From assembly GCF_947488025.1 (NCBI RefSeq), contig NZ_CANKYS010000003.1, positions 62,001-126,000 on the forward strand: 64,000 nt of DNA. The letters are read 5' to 3'. Source of the DNA: an uncultured Nocardioides sp. (lineage in GTDB: Bacteria > Actinomycetota > Actinomycetes > Propionibacteriales > Nocardioidaceae). The position numbers were made by a program, and so were the translations under genes. Position 1 is the first letter of the stretch, and every line of letters starts with the position of its first letter. This document shows, piece by piece, positions 26,768-36,279 of the stretch. A model generated the notes under the pieces. It worked only from the letters and a program-made list of their open reading frames with translations. It searched no databases and was not told the origin of the DNA.

Positions 26768-27535
26768 ATGACCACTTCCGTCGCCGTCCTGGCCACCCGG
26801 CTCCTCGAGCTCCACCACACCGGCTCCACGCTGGTCCTGCCCAACGTCTGGGACGCCTGGTCCGCGAAGGTCGTCGCCGGCGCCGGCTTCGGTGCGCTCA
26901 GCATCGGCAGCCACCCGCTGGCCGACTCCCGCGGACAGGGCGACAACGAGGACATGACGCTCGACGACGCCCTCGACGGCGTACGCCGCATCTGCTCGGC
27001 CGTGCCCGAGGTCCCGGTCACCGCCGACATGGAGGCGGGCTACGGGGCCGCGCCCGACGAGCTGGTCGAGCGGCTGCTCGAGGCCGGTGCCGTCGGACTC
27101 AACGTCGAGGACACCGTGCACTCCGAGGGCGGGCGGATGCGGTCCGCGGCCGAGCACGCCGACTACGTCGGCGCGCTCCGTCAGGCCGCCGACGCGGCCG
27201 GCGTCGACCTCGTCGTCAACGCGCGCACCGACGTCTTCCTCAAGAAGGACCGGTTCGCCGACCCCGTGGACGAGGCGATCACGCGCCTGCGCGCGTGCGA
27301 GGAGGCAGGCGCGCGCTGCGTCTACCCCGTCGGCGTACCGGACGCCGCCGCCCTGCAGGCCCTGCTCGACGCCCTGTCCGGCCCGGTCAACGTGATCGCA
27401 AACCCGCGCACCGGCAGCGCCGCCGGGTCGCTGGAGGACCTGCAGGTGATGGGCGTGCACCGGGTGACCTTCGGTCCCAAGCTGATGCAGGAGCTGGCGC
27501 CCGACCTCGCCGCGCTGGTCGCCCCCTGGCGCTGA
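26768..27535 (+). CDS. Isocitrate lyase / PEP mutase superfamily protein
   Basis: 255 residues with the superfamily barrel. The metal-binding region TADMEAGYG and the downstream LNVEDT and NARTDVFL strands are clear. The KKCGH signature of true isocitrate lyase is absent, so it is in the PEP mutase, 2-methylisocitrate lyase or oxaloacetate-acetylhydrolase branch; which reaction it carries out cannot be told. I chose the ATG at 26768, where homology begins; CAGCCT six bases upstream fits a leaderless start. It converges with the ABC ATPase gene with six bases between them. Confidence 0.85.
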   Translation: MTTSVAVLATRLLELHHTGSTLVLPNVWDAWSAKVVAGAGFGALSIGSHPLADSRGQGDNEDMTLDDALDGVRRICSAVPEVPVTADMEAGYGAAPDELVERLLEAGAVGLNVEDTVHSEGGRMRSAAEHADYVGALRQAADAAGVDLVVNARTDVFLKKDRFADPVDEAITRLRACEEAGARCVYPVGVPDAAALQALLDALSGPVNVIANPRTGSAAGSLEDLQVMGVHRVTFGPKLMQELAPDLAALVAPWR

Positions 27536-27541
27536 CCGCCG

Positions 27542-28591
27542 TCAGGCGATGACCAGCACCGGCTCCGGCGCGACCTCGAGGCGTACGGAGTCCCCGGGCC
27601 GGAGGCGCAGCGCCTCGGTGCTCGCGAGCTGGGCGACGACGTCGGTCCCGTCGGACAGCCGGCACGTGACCCGCGACAGCGGTCCGAGGAACATCACGGT
27701 GGCCACCGTGGCCGGGCCGTCGGGGTCGGCGACGACGGAGACCGCCTCGGGACGCACGAGCGCGCGGCCCGCGCCGGTGGTCGAGCCGGGCAGCACCGGC
27801 ACGTCGCGCCCCAGCACGGCGGCGGTGTCGCCCGTGACCTGGGCGGGCAGCCGGTTGCTGAGGCCGACGAACTCTCCGACGAACTGGCTGGCCGGGGCCG
27901 AGTAGAGCTCGGCCGGCGGGGCGACCTGCTCGAGCCGGCCGGCGTTCATGACGCCGACGCGGTCGGCGACGGCGAGCGCCTCCTCCTGGTCGTGGGTGAC
28001 GAAGAGGGTCGTGGTGCCGACCTCGATCTGGACCCGGCGGATCTCGTCGCGCAGCTGCACGCGGACCTTGGCGTCGAGGGCCGAGAGCGGCTCGTCGAGC
28101 AGCAGGACCGAGGGCTCGATCGCCAGCGCCCGGGCGAGGGCGACGCGCTGCTGCTGACCGCCGGAGAGCTGGTGGGCGTAGCGGTCGGCGTGCTCGGCGA
28201 GACCGACGAGGTCGAGCATGTCACCCGCCCGCGCCCGTCGGGCGGCTCCGTCGCGACCGCGCATCTTGAGACCGAAGGCGACGTTGTCGGCGACCGTCAT
28301 GTGCGGGAACAGGCTGTAGGCCTGGAAGACCATCCCCATGTCACGCTTGCTGGCCGGCACCCGGGTCAGGTCCTTGCCGCCGACCGAGACCCTCCCCGAC
28401 GTGGCGGTGTCGAGGCCGGCCAGGATCCGCAGCGCGGTGGTCTTGCCGCAACCGGACGGTCCGAGGAGGGCCACGAGCTCCCCCGGCTCGATGTCCAGGG
28501 TGAGGCCGTCCAGCGCGCGGACCTGTCCGTAGACGCGGGTGAGGTCGGACAGCTCCACGGCGAGACCGCGCTCGGTCCTGAGGTCGGTCAT
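27542..28591 (-). CDS. ABC transporter ATPase, PotA/FbpC type
   Basis: 349 residues: Walker A GPSGCGKTT (K50), signature LSGGQQQRVALARAL, Walker B/D-loop LLLDEPLSALDAKVR, H-loop TLFVTHDQEEA, and a C-terminal TOBE domain. The LSGGQQQR signature and TOBE form are those of polyamine, iron(III) and phosphonate importers rather than sugar ones. Its ATG overlaps the stop of the preceding permease gene. It is the last gene of a four-gene operon read right to left from 31375. Confidence 0.9.
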   Translation of the reverse strand: MTDLRTERGLAVELSDLTRVYGQVRALDGLTLDIEPGELVALLGPSGCGKTTALRILAGLDTATSGRVSVGGKDLTRVPASKRDMGMVFQAYSLFPHMTVADNVAFGLKMRGRDGAARRARAGDMLDLVGLAEHADRYAHQLSGGQQQRVALARALAIEPSVLLLDEPLSALDAKVRVQLRDEIRRVQIEVGTTTLFVTHDQEEALAVADRVGVMNAGRLEQVAPPAELYSAPASQFVGEFVGLSNRLPAQVTGDTAAVLGRDVPVLPGSTTGAGRALVRPEAVSVVADPDGPATVATVMFLGPLSRVTCRLSDGTDVVAQLASTEALRLRPGDSVRLEVAPEPVLVIA

Positions 28592-29376
28592 GAGGAGGCT
28601 CCTTGCTTGTGCCGGTCACGGCTGAGGAAGGTGAGGCCGACCAGCAGCACGGCCACCAGGATCATCGAGGCGAGGGCCGCGGCCATGGCGGCCGGCCCGT
28701 TGCTCTTGTAGAGCGCCGCCATCGCCACCGGCAGGGTGTCGAAGTGCAGCAGGGAGGCGAAGACGTACTCGCCGAGCACGAGCGCGACCGCGATGAAGGC
28801 GGCGCCCAGGATCCCGCTGGTGATGTTGGGCATGATGATGCGCGCGATCACGGTGAACCAGCCGGCGCCCAGGGAGCGGGCCGCCTCCGACAGCGTCGCC
28901 GCGTCGATGGCCGACAGCGCCGCGTCGATGGCGCGGTAGGAGTAGGGCAGCACCAGCACGACGTAGGCGAAGGTGAGGACGAGCGCGCTGTCGCCCAGCA
29001 GGTAGGTCACCCAGGAGTAGACGTTGGTGATCCCGACGACGATGACCAGCGCGGGGATCGTCAGCGGGAGCAGGCACAGGGACTCGATCAGCCCGCGGGC
29101 CCTGGGCACCCGCAGCCGCACCCACACCATCGTCGGCACCAGCAGCGCCACCATCAGCACGACGGTGAAGAGGGCCAGCAGCAGCGACGCGACGATCGAG
29201 GAACGGAGGTCCTCGTCGGTCACCATGAACGCCCAGTTGTCCCACGTGCGCCCCTCGGCGCTGCCGCGGCGCTGCGTGGAGAAGTCGAACATCGCCAGCA
29301 ACGGCACGAAGAAGTAGGCCGCGAACACCAGCAGCCCGACGACGCGGAAGACCTTGAAGCCCGTGGACGGGGTCAT
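28588..29376 (-). CDS. ABC permease, PotC-like
   Basis: 262-residue permease with six predicted helices and an EAA loop (SEAARSLGAGWFTVIARIIMP) near residue 175. The ATG at 29376 overlaps the stop of the upstream permease (ATGA). A longer open frame upstream is only the antisense-side frame of that permease. Second membrane subunit of the importer. Confidence 0.88.
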   Translation of the reverse strand: MTPSTGFKVFRVVGLLVFAAYFFVPLLAMFDFSTQRRGSAEGRTWDNWAFMVTDEDLRSSIVASLLLALFTVVLMVALLVPTMVWVRLRVPRARGLIESLCLLPLTIPALVIVVGITNVYSWVTYLLGDSALVLTFAYVVLVLPYSYRAIDAALSAIDAATLSEAARSLGAGWFTVIARIIMPNITSGILGAAFIAVALVLGEYVFASLLHFDTLPVAMAALYKSNGPAAMAAALASMILVAVLLVGLTFLSRDRHKQGASS

Positions 29377-30254
29377 CGCATCCACCTCGCCGTACGCCGC
29401 AGCAGCAGGTTGTAGCCGACCATCACGACCGTGACCACCACGATCATCTCCAGCGCGAGGGCGAACCCCACGTTGGCCTGGCCCAGCAGGACCTCGCTCG
29501 TGATCGCCTGGCGGATCATCAGCGGCACGATGGGCTGGCCCTGGCTGACCAGCACGGCCGCGGTGGCGTAGGCCGCGAACGCGTTGGCGAACAGCAGCAG
29601 CAGCGCGCCGAGGAAGGCCGGCGTGAGGAGGGGCAGGGCGACGTGGCGCCAGTAGGTCCACGTGCTCGCCCCGAGGTTGACCGCCGCCTCGCGCCACTGC
29701 GGCCGCAGTCCGTCGAATGCCGGGGCGAAGACGATCACCATCAGGGGGATCTGGAAGTAGGAGTAGACGACGACCAGGCCGGGCAGGCCGAAGAGCCACC
29801 CGCTGCCGTAGATGTCCGCCCCGAACAGGTCGGACATCGCCTGGGTGAGGACGCCCACCGGACCGATCGTCGCGATCCACGCGAAGGCCAGCACGACGCC
29901 ACCGAACTGGGCGAGCACCCCGCTCACGGCCAGTGTCGACCGCCGCAGGAGGCTCTGCGGGGACATCGACACGACCAGGTAGGCCAGCACCGCACCCAGG
30001 ACCGCACCGATCACGGCGGTCGACGCCGACAGGACCAGCGACCCCCTCAGCGCAGTGAGCGCGGCCTCACTGGTCAGTGCCTCGAGGTTGCCCAGGGTCA
30101 GCGCGCCGTCCTCGTCCTGGAATGCGCCGACCACGACGGTGAGCGTCGGGACGACGAGGAACACCAGGACGAAGAGCAGGAACGGCAGGAGCGCGAGGGA
30201 CGAGCCGACGGCGAACCGTCGGCCCGTGCCCCCGCTCGTCGTGGCGGTGCTCAG
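29373..30254 (-). CDS. ABC permease, PotB-like, probable CTG start
   Basis: 293-residue permease with six predicted helices and an EAA loop (REAAVNLGASTWTYWRHVALP) near residue 205. No ATG, GTG or TTG fits between the stop of the binding-protein gene and the first membrane helix. A CTG at 30254 overlaps that stop (CTGA) exactly as the other starts in this operon do, so I place the start there. An in-frame GTG farther up would lie inside the binding-protein gene. The start codon is the uncertain part; the gene itself is not. Confidence 0.85.
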   Translation of the reverse strand: MSTATTSGGTGRRFAVGSSLALLPFLLFVLVFLVVPTLTVVVGAFQDEDGALTLGNLEALTSEAALTALRGSLVLSASTAVIGAVLGAVLAYLVVSMSPQSLLRRSTLAVSGVLAQFGGVVLAFAWIATIGPVGVLTQAMSDLFGADIYGSGWLFGLPGLVVVYSYFQIPLMVIVFAPAFDGLRPQWREAAVNLGASTWTYWRHVALPLLTPAFLGALLLLFANAFAAYATAAVLVSQGQPIVPLMIRQAITSEVLLGQANVGFALALEMIVVVTVVMVGYNLLLRRTARWMR

Positions 30255-31375
30255 CGGATGGCCTTGGACCAGTTCTCGGCCAGGTACTCGCCGGCGGTCA
30301 CCGTCTGGTCGTCGGTCGGGATGACCGGGTCGCCGGTGACCTCCGGCAGCGCGTCCCACAGCTCGGCGTCGATCGTGCCGGCCTCGGCCATCGCGTCACC
30401 GCGGACCGGACGGGCGCCGCCCTTGAGCCACAGGTTCTGCCCCTCGTCGCTGTAGAGGAACTCCTGCCACAGCCGTGCAGCGGCCGGGTTCGGCGCGTCG
30501 GCGTTGATCGCCTGGAAGTAGTAGCCCGCGACCACGGCCTCCTCGGGCACGACGGTCTTCCACGTGTCGACGTTGGCCGCAGCGGCCGAGCCGAGGTAGT
30601 CCCAGTCGATGACGACCGGCGTCGTGCCCTGCTCGATGGTGGTCGAGTCGGGGTCGACGGTGAGGAAGTTGCCGGCCTTCTTGAGCTCGGAGAAGAAGTC
30701 GACACCCGGGGCGATGTCGTCGGCGGAGCCACCGTTGGCGATGGACGCCATCATCACGCCGCTGAAGGCGGCGCCGGCCTGCGTCGGGTCGCCGTTGAGC
30801 GCGACCTTGCCCTTGAACTCCGGGCCGAGGAGGTCCTTCACCGAGGTCACGTCAGGCACCACGGCGGAGTCGTAGCCGATGGACATGTAGCCGCCGTAGT
30901 CGTTGACCCAGGCGCCGTCGGGGTCCTTGAACTCGTCGGGGATGTCGTCCCAGGTCTCGACCTGGTAGGGCGCGAACATGTCGGTGTTGGCCAGGGCGAC
31001 CGACTGGCCGAGGTCGAACACGTCGGGCGCGCGGTCGGTGCCCTGGAGGTCGTTGGCCGCGTTGATCTCGTCCTGCGAGGCGGCGTCGGGCTGGTCGGAG
31101 TTCACCGTGATGTCGTAGGTGTCCTCGAACGTCGAGATGATCTCGCCGTAGTTGGCCCAGTCGGGCGGCAGCGCGATCACGTTGAGCTCGCCCTCGTCCT
31201 GGGCGGCCGCGATGAGCTCGTCCATGCTGCCGAAGTCCTCGACGGAGGTGGCCGACGCGGCGTCGACGCCGCTCTCGGTGGTGGTGTCGTTCTCCTTCTC
31301 GGGCGCCGCGCAGGCGGCGGCCGAGAGCAGGGTGGCCATCGCGGCGACGGAGACGAGCGTCTTGCGGGTGTTCAC
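30251..31375 (-). CDS. PotD/FbpA-type substrate-binding lipoprotein
   Basis: 374 residues with a signal peptide and lipobox (SAAAC, Cys22). The fold is an extracellular solute-binding protein of the polyamine/iron(III)/phosphonate kind (DELIAAAQDEGELNVIALPPDWANYG, then STFEDTYDITVN). The GTG at 31375 has GGAGG four bases before it. The ligand cannot be read from sequence: polyamine, iron chelate or 2-aminoethylphosphonate are all possible. The PEP mutase-family gene just past the operon end makes a phosphonate idea tempting but is weak evidence. First gene of the four-gene operon. Confidence 0.87.
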   Translation of the reverse strand: MNTRKTLVSVAAMATLLSAAACAAPEKENDTTTESGVDAASATSVEDFGSMDELIAAAQDEGELNVIALPPDWANYGEIISTFEDTYDITVNSDQPDAASQDEINAANDLQGTDRAPDVFDLGQSVALANTDMFAPYQVETWDDIPDEFKDPDGAWVNDYGGYMSIGYDSAVVPDVTSVKDLLGPEFKGKVALNGDPTQAGAAFSGVMMASIANGGSADDIAPGVDFFSELKKAGNFLTVDPDSTTIEQGTTPVVIDWDYLGSAAAANVDTWKTVVPEEAVVAGYYFQAINADAPNPAAARLWQEFLYSDEGQNLWLKGGARPVRGDAMAEAGTIDAELWDALPEVTGDPVIPTDDQTVTAGEYLAENWSKAIR

Positions 31376-31568
31376 TGGACCTCCAGGGGGACATGGATCC
31401 GAGAGCGGCAGGTCTGCCGGGCGGAGCCTCGTCGGTCCCACCCGTTCGGAGGCTACTCCCGCGTGACCGCGTGGCATACGACCGATGAACACCGGTGTGG
31501 CCCCGCGTGGTGCGCGAGCCCGAGGGCGCGTCGGACGAGGGCACCGACCCCGCGTAGCATCACCAGCC

Positions 31569-33296
<1,728 letters not shown>

Positions 33297-33299
33297 CGC

Positions 33300-34160
33300 T
33301 CAGGCGGCGGTGAGACGCGTGGCGAGGTCGGCCGCCGCCTCGCCGATCTGGTGGCCGAGCGCCTCGGCCCCCTCGACGCGCCCCTGGTGGGCACCGCCGA
33401 GCAGGACGGTGGCGATCGGCGTGATCGCCTGGACGGCCTCGCGCACGGCCGGGAGGTCCTCGACCGTCGGCACGGCGAGCACGACGGCGTCGGGCATGAG
33501 CACCCGCGCCGTGTCGACCCAGCTCTCGACGGGGAGGTCGGCGCCGAGGTAGGTGACGTTGACGCCGCGGCTGCGCAGCACCATCGCGAAGGCCATCACC
33601 CCCAGCTCGTGGCGCGACCCGCGGGCCAGTCCGGCCATCACGTGCGGCGCGCCGGGCTGGGGGTGCGGGAGCTGGTGGAAGGCCTGCGCGAGCCGACGCA
33701 GGACGGCCGCGCTGACGAAGTGCTCGCCGGCGACGCTGACGGCACCCTGCTGCCAGGCCTCCCCGAGCCGCACGAGCGACGGCATCAGCCACTCGTCGAC
33801 GGCGTCCGCCAGGTCGCCCTCGGCGAACGCCTTGTCGAGCATGCTCTCCAGTCGTACGACGTCGAAGTCCTCGCCGCACGAGGCCAGGTCGTCGACCCGT
33901 GACAGCGGCGATCCGGGCCTGTGCTCGCTGGAGACGGAGCCGACCGGCTCGTCGAGCACCCGCCTGGCGGCGTCACGCGGGGCCCATCCCGAGTCGACGA
34001 GGTCGCGCATCACCGACAGCCGGCGGACCGCCTCGTCGTCGTAGAGGCGGTAGTTGCCCTCGGTGCGGGCCGGGGACACCACGCCGTAGCGCTGCTCCCA
34101 CTTGCGCAGGGTCTCGCGCGGCACTCCGGTGAGCTGTGCGGTGCGTCCGACGGTGTACAC
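33300..34160 (-). CDS. CarH-like MerR regulator with B12-binding domain, copy 1
   Basis: 286 residues: a MerR winged-HTH at 1-70 (TVGRTAQLTGVPRETLRKW, then EGNYRLYDDEAV), a helical bundle and a Rossmann B12-binding domain. The bundle has Trp, nine residues, Glu-His (WQQGAVSVAGEHF), the W-x9-EH signature of adenosyl-B12 photoreceptors of the CarH/LitR group. The B12 domain has SRHELG for the cobalt-binding His loop and LLGGAHQ near the end. The residue after the Trp is Gln, not the His described for Thermus CarH. The GTG start is preceded at seven bases by TACCCT (leaderless), and 11-bp repeats overlie its promoter. Probably a light-sensitive autorepressor. Confidence 0.87.
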   Translation of the reverse strand: MYTVGRTAQLTGVPRETLRKWEQRYGVVSPARTEGNYRLYDDEAVRRLSVMRDLVDSGWAPRDAARRVLDEPVGSVSSEHRPGSPLSRVDDLASCGEDFDVVRLESMLDKAFAEGDLADAVDEWLMPSLVRLGEAWQQGAVSVAGEHFVSAAVLRRLAQAFHQLPHPQPGAPHVMAGLARGSRHELGVMAFAMVLRSRGVNVTYLGADLPVESWVDTARVLMPDAVVLAVPTVEDLPAVREAVQAITPIATVLLGGAHQGRVEGAEALGHQIGEAAADLATRLTAA

Positions 34161-34167
34161 ACCCGAC

Positions 34168-34245
34168 AGGGTAGCGAACTTTGGACAAAGTGTGGACAGG
34201 GACCTACTGTCCTCCTGTCCACCAACGGTGGACAAACTGTGGACA
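34168..34245. promoter_or_regulatory. CarH-type 11-bp direct repeats in a divergent promoter region
   Basis: TGGACA occurs at 34182, 34193, 34229 and 34240: two pairs, each with exactly 11-bp spacing. CarH-group repressors bind 11-bp direct repeats containing TnnACA. The left pair covers the -35/spacer area of the minus-strand promoter, whose -10 TACCCT is at 34173-34168. The right pair precedes the small gene at 34275. Confidence 0.6.
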
Positions 34246-34274
34246 ACCCGCAGGAGCCCTCCCCAGGAGACCTG

Positions 34275-34520
34275 ATGACGACCATGACGGCGACGATGAC
34301 AGCGCAGCCGACGACCGACCGCGACGGGCGCACCGATCGCCGGCTGCGCACCGCGGGAATCGCGGCTCTCGTCGCCGCCGCGATTTGCTCCGTGCTGGGG
34401 GCGTCGCCTGCGATGTCGGAGGCCCCTTCGACCGACCGCCACTGCCGGATGGACATCGTGGGCAGCCAGTGGTTCAGCAGCGGCTGCACCGACGAGCCGG
34501 CGGCGACCACCGCCCGCTGA
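34275..34520 (+). CDS. Small exported or membrane-anchored protein
   Basis: 81-residue protein of unknown function. A Thr-rich, then basic N-terminus is followed by one hydrophobic stretch (AGIAALVAAAICSVLGASP) with a possible signal-peptidase site, leaving about 35 residues outside with two cysteines (HCRM and SGC) that could pair. AGGAG lies five bases before the ATG. The gene sits directly behind the right-hand pair of CarH-type repeats, between the two MerR-B12 genes, so it is the best candidate in the window for a light- or B12-controlled target. Confidence 0.7.
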   Translation: MTTMTATMTAQPTTDRDGRTDRRLRTAGIAALVAAAICSVLGASPAMSEAPSTDRHCRMDIVGSQWFSSGCTDEPAATTAR

Positions 34521-34541
34521 TCCGCTGACGGTCCGTCGGCG

Positions 34542-35411
34542 TCAGCTGACGGCGCCGAGGCGGGTGGCCAGGGCCGCTGCCGCCGCACCCGCGCGGTGGC
34601 CGAGGTGCACCGGGCCCTCGACGCGGTCCTGGTGGGCGCCACCCAGCAGCACCTCGGTCATCGGATCGAGCGCGCCGCTCACCTCGCGCACCGCCGGCAG
34701 GTCCTCGATCGTCGGGGCGGCGAGCACCACCGCCTCCGGCTGGATGAGCCGGACGGCGCCCACCCAGGCCTCGAGCGGCAGGTCGCCGCCGAGGTAGGTC
34801 ACCGCGACGCCGCGCGAGCGAAGCACCAGCGCGAACGCCAGCACACCGATCTCGTGGCGCGAGCCGCGCGCGAGACCGACGACGACGCGCGGTCCCCCGC
34901 TCGGGGCGGGCGCCAGCGACTGGAAGGTGAGGGCGAGGCGCCGGTGCACGGCGCCGGTCACGAAGTGCTCGCCGGCGACCGAGACGAGCCCGCGCTGCCA
35001 CGCCTTGCCGAGGTGGACCATCGAGGGCAGCAACCAGTCGTCGACCACCGACACGACGTCGATGTCTGCGAACCCCTCGGCGAGCAGTCGCTCGAGCCGG
35101 GGGACGTCGAAGTCCTGCGCGCAGGCGACGAGGGTCTCGAAACGTGCCTCGTAGGCCGGCTCCTCCGGTCGCTCGACCTCGGCCTCGGCGGCCGCGACGT
35201 CCTCGGCCACGTGGCGGGCCGCCTCCTGCGCCGTCCACCCCGCCTCGACGAGGCTGCGCATCACGCTGAGCCGGCGCACCGCGTCGTCGTCGTAGAGCCG
35301 GTAGTTGCCGGGTGAGCGCTGTGGGACGACCACCCCGTAGCGCTGCTCCCACTTGCGGAGGGTCCCGGAGGGCACGCCCGTGAGCTCAGCGGTGCGGCTC
35401 ACGGTGTACAC
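34542..35411 (-). CDS. CarH-like MerR regulator with B12-binding domain, copy 2
   Basis: 289 residues, closely similar to copy 1 over its whole length: MerR HTH (TVSRTAELTGVPSGTLRKW), W-x9-EH signature (WQRGLVSVAGEHF), B12 loop (GSRHEIG) and LLGGAHQ. The linker after the HTH is richer in Glu/Ala. The GTG start is preceded at seven bases by TACCGT (leaderless). A perfect 7-bp inverted repeat (AGACGCG/CGCGTCT) lies at 35424-35442 over its promoter, but the TGGACA repeats of copy 1 are missing, so the two may be controlled differently. It reads toward the small exported-protein gene. Confidence 0.86.
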   Translation of the reverse strand: MYTVSRTAELTGVPSGTLRKWEQRYGVVVPQRSPGNYRLYDDDAVRRLSVMRSLVEAGWTAQEAARHVAEDVAAAEAEVERPEEPAYEARFETLVACAQDFDVPRLERLLAEGFADIDVVSVVDDWLLPSMVHLGKAWQRGLVSVAGEHFVTGAVHRRLALTFQSLAPAPSGGPRVVVGLARGSRHEIGVLAFALVLRSRGVAVTYLGGDLPLEAWVGAVRLIQPEAVVLAAPTIEDLPAVREVSGALDPMTEVLLGGAHQDRVEGPVHLGHRAGAAAAALATRLGAVS

Positions 35412-35549
35412 AGGTTTCACGGTAGACGCGCCACGCGCGTCTGGGCAGCCATTTCGCGACACCTTCTGGTGCGCGGCGACCTTGGACGAAGCTTCCCCGC
35501 GGGGCCGGGTCGACGTCGCGTACGGCGCCGGGCTTGGCAGGATGACGCC

Positions 35550-36272
35550 ATGGTGAGCCCCGAGACCCCGACCGACGTCGGGACGAGCGCGGAGACGAGC
35601 GCGCAGACGAGCGCTGACGTCGCCCGCGCGGAGAGCCCGCGCGGCGAGGTGGTGCTGCGACAGCGTACGTCCGGGACCGGCGCCGACGTGCTCGAGCTCC
35701 GCGTGAACGGCGTCTTCGTGATGGACACCCTCGAGACGACGAGCGAGATCGAGCTCGCCGCGCAGGCGCTCGACCTCGTCGAGCAGCCCGCGGCCGTGCT
35801 CGTCGGCGGACTCGGGCTCGGCTTCACGCTCCAGCGGGTCCTGGCCGATCCGCGTGTCGAGCAAGCCGTCGTGGTGGAGATCGAGGAGGCGCTGATCCGG
35901 TGGATGCGCGACGGGACGGTGCCGCACGGGCCGGCCGTGCTCGCCGACACCCGCGCCAGCGTCGTCAACGCCGACATCGCGATGGCGATCGCCGAGGCGC
36001 GCTCGACGTACGACCTCGTGCTGCTCGACGTCGACAACGGCCCGGGCTACCTGGTGCACGAGCGCAACGAAGCGGTCTACGAGGAGGAGTTCCTCCGGCG
36101 CTGCCGGGACGTCCTGGGACCCGGAGGCGTCCTGGTGGTGTGGTCGGCCAGCGCCGCGCCGGACCTGCTGACCTCGCTCCGCACGGTGTTCGGGTCCGCG
36201 GAGGAGCAGGCGCACGACGTGCTGCTGCAGGACCGGCCGGAGCAGTACTTCCTCTACCTCGCCCGCCGCTGA
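35550..36272 (+). CDS. Spermidine synthase-like SAM-fold protein
   Basis: 240-residue Rossmann-fold protein. VLVGGLGLGFTLQRVL is the nucleotide-binding loop, VVVEIEEALIRWM the following acidic strand, and YDLVLLDVDNGPG the fourth strand with the Asp-rich motif, as in SpeE-like aminopropyltransferases. The N-terminal beta domain of true spermidine synthases is short, and no decarboxylated-SAM gene is nearby, so the enzyme activity is open. CAGGAT six bases before the ATG supports this start; a GTG one codon on is possible. It converges on the penicillin-binding protein gene. Confidence 0.8.
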   Translation: MVSPETPTDVGTSAETSAQTSADVARAESPRGEVVLRQRTSGTGADVLELRVNGVFVMDTLETTSEIELAAQALDLVEQPAAVLVGGLGLGFTLQRVLADPRVEQAVVVEIEEALIRWMRDGTVPHGPAVLADTRASVVNADIAMAIAEARSTYDLVLLDVDNGPGYLVHERNEAVYEEEFLRRCRDVLGPGGVLVVWSASAAPDLLTSLRTVFGSAEEQAHDVLLQDRPEQYFLYLARR

Positions 36273-36279
36273 GGCCCCC

